Origin: Anadara kagoshimensis | Taxonomy: Eukaryota > Mollusca > Bivalvia > Arcoida > Arcidae | DNA length: 64,000 bases | Reading direction: 5' to 3' | Assembly (NCBI GenBank): GCA_021292105.1 | Contig: CM037863.1 | Location: 3,972,056 to 4,036,055 of the forward strand | Shown: positions 12,009 through 25,200 of the stretch, one piece after another | Layout of the letters: every line of letters starts with the position of its first letter | Position numbering within the stretch: the stretch's first letter is position 1 | Translations under genes and position numbers: made by a program | The notes under the pieces: generated by a model | Database searches by the model: none | Told to the model about the DNA's origin: nothing | What the model saw: the letters and a program-made list of their open reading frames with translations, nothing else

Positions 12009-12250
12009 GAGGCCGCGGTGGCCTAATGGTTAGGACAAATCCAGGATCTGCGGCATACTGACTCTATGATCTAGCACGTTAAAGTAGTCCTGAGTGTGCG
12101 CTAGAACAAGGCAACACACTCGCACTTTACATGCATACATAAACTTGTTCATAGATTAATCCATTTATATAGAGATTAATAAAATAGTTCTCGTCGCGAA
12201 TAGCTGAAAAATTGCTGGTGCGACGTTAATCAACATTCAACCAACCAAAC
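12009..12250 (+). mobile_element. SINE family 2, copy c (internal deletion)
   Basis: Complete head GAGGCCGCGGTGGCCTAATG, then a jump to GCGGCATACTGACTCTATGA and the normal tail; the B box region is deleted. Confidence 0.72.
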
Positions 12251-12550
12251 CCTCCCCTTCCCATGAAATATTCATACCCTGCAAATCTTAATTGAGAGAA
12301 AATAAGGTTCCATATGTTGACGGTGATTCACAGAGGGCGAGTTGAGCACGGCGAGGTCTCTTCGTCCAGGTATCCGAATATGTGGTATAAGTAAGTATTG
12401 AGGGACAAGAAAATATAACCAATGTCACCATTTCAAAGAAAAGAGAGGGGAACTAAGCTTTCTAAATCGAGCGGATTTTTAGCCCATACAAAGAAGCGTA
12501 CATTAAAATAAAAATACATGTATGTCTGTTCATCAACACAATGACGATGA

Positions 12551-12552
<2 letters not shown>

Positions 12553-12595
<43 letters not shown>

Positions 12596-12660
12596 GTCTT
12601 CTGGCGTGCGTACACATGCACACACACTCACACACACACACACGCTCGCTCACACACACG

Positions 12661-12714
<54 letters not shown>

Positions 12715-12837
12715 GTCTTTATACACACACACGCTCGCTCACACACACGTAATCTCTCTCTCTCTCTCTTTCTCTCTCTCTCAACGTCTTCTGGCGTGCG
12801 TACACATACACACACACGCTCGCTCACACACACGTAA

Positions 12838-12876
<39 letters not shown>

Positions 12877-12935
12877 ACGTCTTCTGGCGTGCGTACACAT
12901 ACACACGTACACACACACACACACACACACACATA
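12553..12935 (+). repeat. Compound CT/CA array with CAACGTCTTCTGGCGTGCG spacer
   Basis: Alternating (CT)n, (CA)n and a conserved non-repetitive spacer (CAACGTCTTCTGGCGTGCGT, then ACACAT). Same architecture as the array at 29.9 kb. Confidence 0.9.
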
Positions 12936-13494
12936 CGCGTATTTACCTGAAACCCACTACACATGATTTTACACCTGAAACCAACTACACCAGGTTATAA
13001 ATACCCAAAGAATATTTTATTGTTATTTTTAGATTAAAGTTGAAGTAAACTTTGCCTTTATCGGTTGGAAGTTCAGAAATCATGAATATTTAGAGTTAGA
13101 CTTTTGACAATGAATCCACTACATCATTCCATGAACGCACACATTCTATCCACTACACTAATTGTATCATGTTACACACATTCTAGTCACTACACATGAC
13201 GTAACCAAGTTACACACATGAAAGCCGCTACTCACAAATACATGCCTATAGAGCATTGAAATTAAATGAAGAAGTTATCTTGTGTTGTACAGATTGGAGT
13301 TAAATAACAATGTGTTTCAAATAAATGCTGTGCATGTGTTTCAATTGCATATTTTTGCCTTTGGACCGGATGTTCATAACTAAACCATTGACAATTGTTA
13401 TATTAATTATTGGTTTCATCAATATCTCATTATATCAATTAATTACAAACACACCACTCCAAATTCAATCTCATAGTCCAAAATTGCAAAGAAT

Positions 13495-13822
13495 TAAACT
13501 TTTCGACAAACTGGCAAACAAAGTAAACCACTTGAACTTCCACACAGGAAGTGAGGTCGGGTGTTCCGGAAAGGTAAACACCTCCTGGTTAGCTAGCTGC
13601 ATTCATCACGTGTTAATGTAAAGCCGAGAATAAAAGGAACATGAAACTATGAGATGTCAAATACATCCAAGATAATCTTAGAAACAAAGACATACTATTT
13701 GTCAAAAATAATGTGATGACGACCACAGAACTTTTTAAGAGCTTTAACAAGCCTAGGTTTACAATAACCCTGACTCAACAACTTACTTGTGAGCAGTTTG
13801 CATCTTTGTACAAAGTTTACAT
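13495..13822 (+). mobile_element. Element A arm, solo
   Basis: AGGAAGTGAGGTCGGGTGTT, GGTTAGCTAGCTGC, ATGAGATGTCAAATAC and ATCTTTGTACAAAG are in the order of the 59.4-kb arm; no satellite monomer is attached. Confidence 0.62.
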
Positions 13823-14329
13823 AATTGGAACTCGCATTAAACCCTGTTTTGCGTCACATACCTCACAAAAGTAGCAATCTGTTATATATATAATATTATG
13901 ATATAATAATAATATTAAGAACAGAACGTTTTAGAGTACCGGCTTAATTACACATCTCCGATTCCCCCCACCATCTCTGAACACACTTGATCGATATACA
14001 ATGAGAACTGTCTTATACAAATTTAAGGCATCGGTACAGACAGTTCAACGGTTCGTGATATAAGGTTAGTTAGAGTGGTTTAAAAAAGAGTAGAGTTAGG
14101 TTACGTGTAACAGGAAAGGGGAAGATGCAGCAACCTAACCGGGACTTCTCAATACAATGCTCTACCGATTGAACTATACGGTCACGTATCGAGACCGGTC
14201 CTCAAAAAAATCGTGAGGCTATTTGACAAGACCTCGCATCAAATATTGTCCTATATTCAAGAATACTCCCTATTAGTCTATTAGTACTCATTATTTTTTG
14301 TCTAAACTTTCACGGTAATGCCAACATAT

Positions 14330-14530
14330 CCCCGTCCCCAACATCACCAAACTAAGATTTGACCTCCTGACCTTGACCTATGCACATTTTGGTACGGTAT
14401 AAATCCTCTCATGTTGGTTTACATTTGTGCCAAGTTTGATCAAAATCCATCCACAGACATGAAAGATATAGAGCGGACACGATATTGGGACAGACGGACA
14501 GGACGATTCCTATATATCCCCTTAAACTTT
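14330..14530 (+). repeat. Dispersed repeat tail (TTTGATCAAAATCC … ATATATCCCC type)
   Basis: CCAAGTTTGATCAAAATCCA, GGGACAGACGGACAGGACGA, CGATTCCTATATATCCCC and a TTTCAGGGTATAA end make up a repeat tail familiar from bivalve genomes. Class not determinable here. Confidence 0.5.
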
Positions 14531-14921
14531 GTTTCAGGGTATAAAAACCGTGTGTACCTCTATTTATGGAAATGCAGCAGGTCTTGACCCCATTTTATCT
14601 TTTCATATATTGCACACAAGTCTTATGCATGTGACCTTGATCTTTGCGCCCCATGATCTTAATCTGTGTCGAAATGGTTGATATATCAATGCCTACAATA
14701 TTCTAATATACATGCCTGTATTTCCAGATAATTAACCATTTCAGTATTCTTACGCATGTGTTATTGACTTTCAAAACTCATGACCTTGAACTATACAGCA
14801 TATCATTACCTATCTACAATATTCCAGTCTACATGACTTAACATTTTCTGTATTACAAAATATTCAAGAAAATGGTAGTAAATCTTATTATTCAGCTTTT
14901 GTACTAGCTCTTGAATATATA

Positions 14922-15300
14922 ATGATGGACGAGTGGTTAAGGCATTAATTAGCTTTCAAATCCAAAACGTTTCACAGCTGTGGGTTTCAATCCAGTTCAA
15001 CCGCAAATGGGTTTCCTTGCCATATGCCTTTAGTGGTTAGCACAATTCCAAATTAATGGAATTAATGGTCTGCAATCTTTATCTGTGATAATGGGGGCTA
15101 GTGTCTGAGCACTCTAAATTTCACTGTAAGTGCATTACATAAATGTAATATAAAGCAGATAAGAAACACTTGCACAAAGCTGATGCGCCACATGAACTTG
15201 TTTATAGATAAGTCCTCGAGATTAGATCAATAGTGTGTAGTTGCAAAAAGCTGAAAAATTTGCTGATGCGACATAAAACAACAAACAACAAACCAACCAA
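14922..15300 (+). mobile_element. SINE family 2, copy d (old, diverged)
   Basis: Weakly conserved head GACGAGTGGTTAAGGC and tail AGCTGAAAAATTTGCTGATG followed by an AACAAACAACAAACCAACC end. Body diverged. Confidence 0.55.
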
Positions 15301-15909
15301 GAGTATGCTATTTACTGCTATTAGCTATAACATATATAACAGTGAGAAAACCACTACAAGTGCAGTGTATGTTCTTTATAGGAAATGTTTCAAACAAAAA
15401 TTCTGTGGAATTAGAATGTCTTGCCACCATAAGACTCAACATTAGTTTAAAAAAGGACTTCAACAGACAATTACACAATAATGCTGCCACCATCAACACC
15501 AGAAAAGTAAAATGAGTCAAGTCTCACCTTATGGTGGCAGGACAAGATAAAATTACCCACTCAATGTGATACATTTTTAACAAAAATAACTCCTCTGCAT
15601 TCCTATTTAAAAGAAGAGATTTTTATATTTCTAAACCATTATTTATTTCTGTTCATATTTAATACATATACAAAAGCTGATTCAATGCATTCAAAACAAG
15701 TACTTTATGATATGGTCCCAATCAAAAATAACAGGAATAAAACTTTCACACATGTAAAAAATCATTGATTTTATAGCATTCATTACCAAAATACGAATGG
15801 AATTTTAATATTTTACAGAATTCTGTATTTGTTTGATGTTATACAGAATTATGTAATTTTTTTTAATTTTTTTTGCATGATGGTAATTTAATGGTTAATA
15901 ATCACTAAA

Positions 15910-16239
15910 CTAGCACTTCTTTAATGACCTTTGTCTTGAAGTTATCAAATTTTTAACCGCATACTTTATGTTCTTCCATGGAAATCTTGCCAAACACGAT
16001 TGGTTTTCGATGGCATTTAAACATTCTAATTTACAAGGGACCTTCTCCAAATTAAACTGGCACTCCAAAGCCATCTTTTCCTTCTTACTCCATTTATGTC
16101 TTGTCTTTTCCTTTAGAATTTTTATTGGCTGCATGATTACAATTTTCTTCTCCTTTCTGAGAACTGGAAAAATAGCACTTGTTTTATCTTCATTTTCACT
16201 TTCACTATCCGATACATGTACATTTTCGTCGTTGGAATG
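15910..16239 (-). CDS. C-terminal exon: acidic start, then basic Trp-containing (SANT/Myb-like) domain
   Basis: A terminal exon opening after an AATTCCAG acceptor at 16240-16241. It encodes an acidic start (SDSESENED), then a Lys-rich linker. About 65 residues follow with the pattern HKWSKKEK, VPxKxEC, FPWKNIKYAVKNLIT, and the stop comes at 15910-15912. Spaced Trp residues with a conserved IKxxVxN end occur in an uncharacterised domain found in many animal proteins and are reminiscent of SANT/Myb folds (from memory, not searched). The upstream acidic exon ends in phase 1 and this frame needs phase 0, so the link to the SET gene is inferred from strand, spacing and composition. Confidence 0.55.
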   Translation of the reverse strand, partial: HSNDENVHVSDSESENEDKTSAIFPVLRKEKKIVIMQPIKILKEKTRHKWSKKEKMALECQFNLEKVPCKLECLNAIENQSCLARFPWKNIKYAVKNLITSRQRSLKKC

Positions 16240-19200
16240 CTGGAATTCAAAATTAAACCATAATGTATATATAGAAAACACAAATGTATTGTTTAAATAT
16301 AGTCAAAAAGTTGATATACAAATGGAATAACAATTCCAAAGGTAATAATTTACTGTTCATGTCCCCAAAACATTACTCTTATACATGCACATATGTGATA
16401 TTTACTATATACAACATGTTTTATGTGAATCAATAAGAACAGTGGTAACTCAGTGCTCACTCTGTAATTGGGAGATCATGGGTTCAAAACCTGACTGAAG
16501 TCTGACCCAAGACTTGAAAGTGGGTAGTGACTGTTCTTTCGCCAAGCACTCAGCTTTATGAAAAGAAAGTCAGTTCTTTCGTATGGGAACTTACAAAAAT
16601 GAGGTCCTGTGTAAGGGTAGATTTGGCATGAAAAGAACCCTGCTGTGTAATGTCATCGGCGCAACGCACAGGCAAAATTTCTGCACCTTCGCCTATAGCT
16701 GGTGATGTCTCAATATAAGTGAAATATTTTTGACTAGGATGTTAAACACCATTACTCCAGTCCATTCTTACATGAATCATGGCAATCATTACAACCCATG
16801 TTACTGTATGATGTCCAATGTCTGCATTTATAATGTTGTATGCAAGGTCTACACACACAGTATGAGTGCAATATCTGAAATACTTCATATGCTTCATGTC
16901 AGCATACTATGTGTGTGTAATGTGAATCAAGGGCACTACACTTTCAGTCCACTACATGTGTTTGGACTTTACAAACCATTAATGTAGGCAATGTGGATCA
17001 CAAAAATGCAGTATAATAGTATCAATGTGAGTACACTTGTTTTCATGTTACAAGTCTAAGTTGTACAACATTTATAGCGGGAATTATTACTGGTACAGCA
17101 GAAAAGGTCACAGTAATAACCTATATGTACATTATATGCAAATTCTTGTATATCAACATTTTATATCAATATATAAAGTTAAATACCAATAAACATCACA
17201 AACGTCAATTGTTTTTTAGAAAAGATGCAGGAAGTCAGTAGAATAAGAAAGCAGGTCACAGATCACTGCCCTATACATAGTTTGTAGTGCAATACATTTA
17301 TATCAATCTAATGCAAAATGTTTCTAATGCAAGTCAAATATTTTTTTAAACTATTAAGAAAAATCAACAAAACACGAAAAGAAGTCAATGTCTATGATCT
17401 AACTTTAACAAAACCGAGTTAATTTAATCTAAAACAATTATTATGATGATTGTCACAATACTTTGATATAAGAACAGATTATGATAGTCTACAGAGGTTG
17501 CGCCAAATACATAATTATAATAGTTTCTGATAGTACCATATGAGAGGCATGTACCTTTATATCAACACAAAACATAAAATGCTTTCTTAGCATAAAACTA
17601 CATCAAATTACCTCAACAGTCGCTTCAGTACCTTAAAAGGGTTTTATCTACCAATTAAAGATAAAATAAGTTTATGAAAGCAATGATATTTGACTAACAT
17701 AATTCAACCTGTTGAAAAGTTCTGTAAAGGTGAAAAGACAAAGGTTTTAACTTATTGTAAAAAATACACTGTAGTAGGAAATTTGCATCTGAAAACATGT
17801 ACATGGCAGCATCAAATGTAACCAAGAATACAAAACGCTACAATACAATATTCAAAAGCAAAGAAAATACAAACACATATAAGGACCAATGATTATATAA
17901 GCCCTGACTTTGAACAGCATAGTAGTAAATGTCCAGCAGTGTGGTATAGTACTATCGGAGGCCATCCTACTATTATAACAACCAGTGGTCCACAAATACA
18001 CACATTTAAAATTAAAAATAAACCTTACCTTTCTCAAAAGAACAACCGTTATTTGTTGATGACTGAGTTGGATAGTGTTTATTGTCATCCTCATCATCAC
18101 ACATATCCTCTTTTTGAATGAGATCTGGAAGTAAAGTAGATACATATATTGGGTATTAAAATATGCAAATGTAAGTTTACAATTGACAATAAACACTTAA
18201 TTTCACAATATTGTATGGTTTGACAAGTAACAAGAGTCAATATCCTTTTAAACAAGAATATCACGGAAATAGGTGTCTAGCTTGCCTTGGCAAATAGACT
18301 TGGACTTTCACATAAACTTTCACAGTTTGACCACTGTGACCAGAAAAGTAACAATTAGGGGTGTAACGATATACCGATATATTGGTAAGTCGTGTTTTTT
18401 GCACAGGATCAAATTGTATTGTGATACACAAATGACAAACCAGTATTTTGCAATACACTGGCCTAACTCGGGTTATGAGCTCAAGACTGTAGAACATCAC
18501 ATTGAGGCTTGCAAATGACTGTATAATTAATTAATGTTTTTGCGAGCCAAAAGGTGATAGAATCTTAGATATTTGTAATATATACATGTAAACGAAACAC
18601 AAGACTTTCCAAGCGTCTATTTGAGAGTGACGTACAGCATAGTAACAACAACAGAGCAATACAGTCGCTATTGTTTTGACTTTCACATGACAGATTTGCA
18701 GAGGCAATATATCGTGATACTACACGTTACACCCCTACTAACAACCACATATAAGTCTCCCTTATACCAAGTAAGTATCTGGTCCCTACATCTTTAAAAG
18801 TGGATGTTAATGTCAACAGTTACAACAAGTGTATTATAAATTTAACCAAGTAAGGAAATCTTCATACATACACATATATTAGAAAATCTTTCTAGATCTT
18901 TTACACTCTTACCTTTCTCAGAAGCACTATCATCATCCGTTGATGATTCAATTGGACAATATTCATCATCATCATCATCATGAAGTCCATCCTCTCTCTG
19001 AATAAGATCTGAAAGTAAAGCAGAAAAAATTCATAAAAACTCTTAAACTAAATCACAATAACAGTTACAATTACAATGACAGTAACTTCTTTGCTTTATA
19101 TTTGTATATCTTTAGTGAGGTTTACTTCATTGTTATTTGGAATTTGGAACAAAGAAACGTGAAAAACAAGAATACTATTTTTCTGCCTGTGATATACGTG

Positions 19201-22200
19201 TATGTACAAAAATCATGATAAATTGTAAGTTGTGATATCACAATACATATTTGTCCACATCATCATCTCAATGAATAATGCATCATAGCTGAGTCATTCT
19301 CAATAATTGGCTAAATTTCAGTTTGAAGAAAACTCAAAATATGACATTGAAAAATCTTAACTTTTGTTCACTGAAACTATAGCTAAGACATGAAATAACA
19401 TAATTACAAAACATGAAAGCTTACGGTGCTTTACTTTCAGTAAAAATCAAATCTGAAGAAAATTTTATTGCAAAAACTTCTATTCTGTTACCATTACACA
19501 ACCCATAAAAAAATCAAAAATTGTTTTTGTAAGTTTTAATTTTATGGATTAATTTGTTAGTTAATGTCACACTCTTTAAAGATAATACAAAAATTGAAAC
19601 AAATTTACAACTTGTTAGGGTGTAATAAGATCAAATCTCGAAATGTGCTAAAATGAAATTTTCAGAAGACACGAATATTAAATATATCGAGGTAAGTAAA
19701 CATCTAGGAAAACTATATATAACATCTTGAATAAGGACAACCAATCTGTTTATTAACATAGATTTCAAATATGTTGTTCAGATTCTTAAGTATTGTTTGT
19801 TTAGAATTATGGGCAGTAACAGGATGGAATCCATGGTAACAGGACTGAACATAGTAACAGGACGGAATATGTCACTGACATATCTTTCTAAAATGGATCA
19901 TAATAACATTTGATATATACATAAAAAGTACTCAAAAGTAGATATATCATCATTTGAAGTAATATTTGCTAATATTGACAAGTTATTCACATTAACACAA
20001 AAATATATTGCCAATTGGTTTGTATACCAATGTAAATGTAAAAAGTTTCTAACACTTTACCTCTAGCTGATGACATCAAGATATAAGTAAAATATACTTG
20101 ACCGGTATGCTAAACCCCACTCAAAGAATCTTATTATGTATGTGAAGTGTCACTTATTTTCTCTGGATATGGAATTGATATCCTGTACTTGATTTCACCT
20201 TCAACTCATCCACTAACTCATCCTTTACCTTGACCCCATCAACTACATCCACCTTGACCCAATCAACTATAACTATCTTCACCCCATCAACTACCTTATT
20301 CTTCACCCCAATAACTACATCTATTTTCATCCCATCAATTAATTTATGCATCGACTGCATAGAAAGTAGCTTGGTGTTCATAACTCTGAACTTTTTTTTT
20401 TGCTACTGACTTTTCCATCATGTTACTTTACATAACATGCCCAAAATACTTAGAAATATAAATTATTAACTCTATGTTCAAGTGATGAATGTACTTTAAA
20501 AAGAAATGATATTTATTTGTGGTTTACATTCAAGTCACAGTGTAAATAATACAGATTTTTATATTTCTAACAAGAACATTCCATCCTGTTACTATATCAT
20601 TTCTGTTCTGTTACCAGATATGATTCAGTAATGAACCGCTAATGTCTAAATTTAATAAAATTCTTTATATGAAAAACTTATTTAGTGATACTAATCACAA
20701 ATTCAATTTTTAATTTAGTTTGATGATATAAAAACAAATGGCCTATTAAGGATATTTATTATGTTCTGTTACTTTCAATTTTCTCTGCCATTACTGTATA
20801 TGACATGCCCCATAATAATTACAATTAGCAATCTATTATTGAGGTTTTTGAAGATCTAAGTGCAAAATTAAACATAATATTAATCCCAATACAATCATAA
20901 ACATTAAAGTCACTATGAAGTATGTATTTAAAAGACATTAATTAAGATTCCTTTCTGTTACTATACATTTGCTCCTTCCTGTTACCAGATTAGTTTAAAA
21001 AACTATAGTTATGAAATATACTGTTACATCAGACAAAATTGTTAATTGTTACAATTTCAAACAATTTTGAACTTAAATTCATCTGTATTATTTCTTATAA
21101 AGTCTAAAAGACAACGTTATTATACTTTTTACAGATATTTTTCTTTGCTGTTACATTTCTTCTGTTCTCTTCTGTTACTAAAATCAAAGTAACATGACGG
21201 AAAGTAACAGCAGAGAAATATTGGTACATAATTTGTGATCTGAATAATAACTGCTCCACATAATGAAGTTTTCTTATGGGGAAATTAAAATGTAACCATT
21301 AGCCATATCTGACAGTGAAACATAATTCAAATACTTTAATATTTACCACAATATTGTGGTAACAGTATGATATAAATAAAATATACTATAGTATTCAAAC
21401 TTATCATTTACATCTGTATTTTTAATGTGAAGATTAAGCCACACTATATGTTTTTCCATTGATAGATAGGAAGTAGTGTTACAAGATAGCAGTAGCAGCA
21501 TTAGCAATAAGTCAAAGGAGCTTTCATTATTTCAAACTATTTGTAATGGTAACAGCAAGGAATAAAAATTTAGGGACTCAGATAAAAACATATATTTTTT
21601 ATATAAACATTCAAAATAAGATTATTTGTTGTGTAATATACTTTGGTCAATCATTTATTTACGTATTAGATACATTTTTCTAGTACTTATTCCATTATTT
21701 GTTTATCTGCTAATGCTACAAATAATGTACCCCTAAAGCTGGGTCAGGTTTAAATGGGGGTATCTGATATGGAAACATTTCTAATATTCAAATTTAACAG
21801 ATTTTTAAACCAAACTAAACCAATGAGCATCTAGCATGACATCACATACCACTAGTAATATGGTAAAATAAATGTTTTATAGCATATTTTGTTCTAAAAC
21901 TGACCAGGGACACAAATTTAGCCATTTTTTGAGAATGACTCAGCTATGTGTATTTACTTATGCACTGGGTTGCATGTGTGTCATAGAAAATAGTGAGTTG
22001 CATGTGTGTGCATGCAATATTGCTAGGTACTTATGTACTGGGTTGCATGTGTGTCCAAGAAAGTAGTGAATTGAATGTGTGTGCTTGAATTATTGCTAGG
22101 TAATTATGTACTGGGTTGCATGTGTGTCATAGAAAATAGTGAGTTGCATGTGTGTGCATGCATTATTGCTAGGTACTTATGTACTGGGTTGCATGTGTGT

Positions 22201-25200
22201 CCAAGAAAGTAGTGAATTGAATGTGTGTGCATGAATTATTCATCATGGCTATGTGTACTTACTTCTGTGTCTTACAGAAAGTAGTGAATTGCATGTGTGT
22301 GTATAGATAATGCCTCGTGACTATTTGTATTTACTTATGTACTGAGTTGCATGTGTCTCAGAGAAAGCTTGGTGTTGCATATATATGTGTGCATGGATTA
22401 CACATTATGCTATGTGCATTTACTGATATACATTGGACACCATGTCTTAATCTTTTTACACTCTTACCTTTCTCAAAGGAACTATCATCATCAGTTAATT
22501 TAGTTGATAATTTATTGGAACAATCATGAATATCGCCATCAGCATCATCATGCCCATCCTCTTTCTGAGTAAGAACTGGAAGTGAAGCAGAAAATTTGCA
22601 TAAAAAATCTGAAACCAAATCACAATAAGATATATATATTATATGATTTCTAAAATGTAACCTAATGACACTTTTTTGATACTGTAATTTTAAACACCTA
22701 TTTGTGACTTAACTGCTTAGGGCTTACTGAATTTGAACCTAAAATTCCGGACATGATAGGAATCCATAATTAGTGATTACATTCCCTAACAGCAAATGAA
22801 AATGAAAGCAAATAAGTTGCATCATTAGCATTTGGCATTTTGAATCTTATCATTTTTATCTTACCCCCCTCCATTTCATCTTCGCTCTCTGATGATGAAT
22901 CATAATATTCACTGTCTGATGATGAATAATCACATTCGCTCTCTGATGATGAATCATATTCGCTCTCTGATGATGAATCATATTCGCCTCTGATGATGAA
23001 TCATATTCTCTCTTTGATGATGAAACATCACATTTATCACTGGATGAATTTGGATTACTTTTTGTAGCACTCACTGCTTTCTTTGGTTGATTTAGTTCAA
23101 ATGGATCTGAATCTGCAAAAATATTTATAAAATACTAAATAATGAGGAATGACTAAAACCTTTACACCATAGCCAATAAGATTTCAAGTACTATATTTCG
23201 TCGCTTATAACCCACAGTTTTAGACCAATAATAAAATTTTGAGGAGATACATGTTGAAAGGGGTCTACAAAAATTTTCTTGGCCATCTCTCATAATTTAT
23301 CTTGTCAATGTCTGTCAAGTATACTGAACATAGGCCACAATCGTCATCAGAAATAATGGATCAGAGTGGTGGATATTTAATTTAATTGTGAAGATTAATT
23401 AGGGTACGGGTTTGCCCTAGGTTGGGTTATAACCAAAAAATATGGTATATGATTATTTAAATACTAGAAATCTTAGTAGCTACAATATAAAAGTTTTGTT
23501 ATCTTTACTCAAAAATCATCAAAATGAAAAAAAAAAAAAACAATATATATATATATATTTAACAAAGGTGAAAATGTTTTGACAGGACCACTAAATTCAT
23601 CCCACCAACTGAGAAAAGCCTGATGAATAGGTTGGCTGAATATTAAAAATGGTATAATTAAAGTTGTGTACATGTAGCTGAGCTATATGTGTTTGACAAT
23701 GTCATTGACCATTCTGATTATATTAAGAGAGGCTAATAAAATACATGATATCCAGAGATAGACTGATGACATTTCACACCAGAGACAAGATTTTTACTTA
23801 TGGTCAATTTTGGGATGGAGGAAGAAACAGGAGTACCCAGAGAAAACCACTGAACTTGAGCAAGTTGACATATTTTTCACACTAGGATCTACACAAGGAT
23901 TATTTGACATATTGTACAATCAGAAAGATTCCTGAAACCATGTTTGGTATGTTTGGAATAAATAGTGGACTAAATATAAAGCACTAATATGAGACTGAAA
24001 AAATTCTTAATTTTCAATTCACCAAGATACATGTAAATGATACCCACATATTAATAAAAAATTGTTTAGTGACAATTATCAATTTAGTATATAGTACATT
24101 TGGTCTGCTCCGCTAAATTAAGAAAATAACCTACGATCAATGAAAGACATTACATGAACTAAAACAGCATGCTTAAGATTAAGATAACTATCAACAAAAT
24201 GGACATACATTGTATACAAGTCTCACCACCAAATTTGGCTCATGGGCAAACTTTAAATTTTTTTTAAAATAACAAAATAAACAGCAATAAACAAATTCAC
24301 CAACATAGAACAATGTAGAAGCTAGTTTTCACTCAATTTACTGATTTATTGTTTGCCAGCACTAAATATTACTTTACTCTATTCAATTTAAACTTCAATA
24401 ATAAAGATACAACTTTGACTATACATAATATGTATCTGTAATGTTTTGATTGGCTCTGTTATTAATATGAACTAAAGAATTTATTGTTCAGACTATTTAT
24501 GAGAAATTGCTTGACAATGTTATGTATAGTTCCAAATTTAGCACATTCCTTGTTTTTTTTTACATGTATATTTTCTTGCCAATATTTTTAAAAACAAAAG
24601 ATGATGTTCAGGAAGCACTGCTTTGCCTAGTTACTCTGAGAAAAAGTTGCCAGGTAGTCTTATTCAAAATTCCAGAGCAATTGGCAAGATGTACACCTCC
24701 AATCTAAGCAATAATTCCTCATTTTATTTTCATATCATTTTAACATTACCCCCCCCCCCCCGCCATATATTGTACTATCAATTTATAAAAAGTTTAGAGG
24801 ACATTGAGTTTTTTAGATGACCTGTCAAACACATAAACTTACCAGATTCCTCCATTCCAAGTTTTTGTCAGCATCGCCATAATCATAACGTATTTCTTGA
24901 CCTTTAGGAATAGTTTTGGTCACATACAGACAGAGTCTTGGATAGCTGCTGTTAATGACTTTAAGCTTCATTTTTGAGTTGCATTTTGCACTTTTAACTG
25001 CTGAATCATTCAAGTAGCGACACAATCTGTTATTTGTGTCAGTGGCATCAATACTGACAAAGACAATAATAATAATAATAATAATAATAATAAACTGTAA
25101 TTATTACTATTTTTATAATAATAAAAAACATTACATTACACAAAATTAAACATTCAATTCCAATTTTTTATATTTACTACATGTATATTGATAAAAAGAT

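Noticed and set aside
20154..20381. 75-codon Val/Lys/Asp ORF
   Set aside because: Comes from a degenerate short tandem repeat in an intron; no domain.
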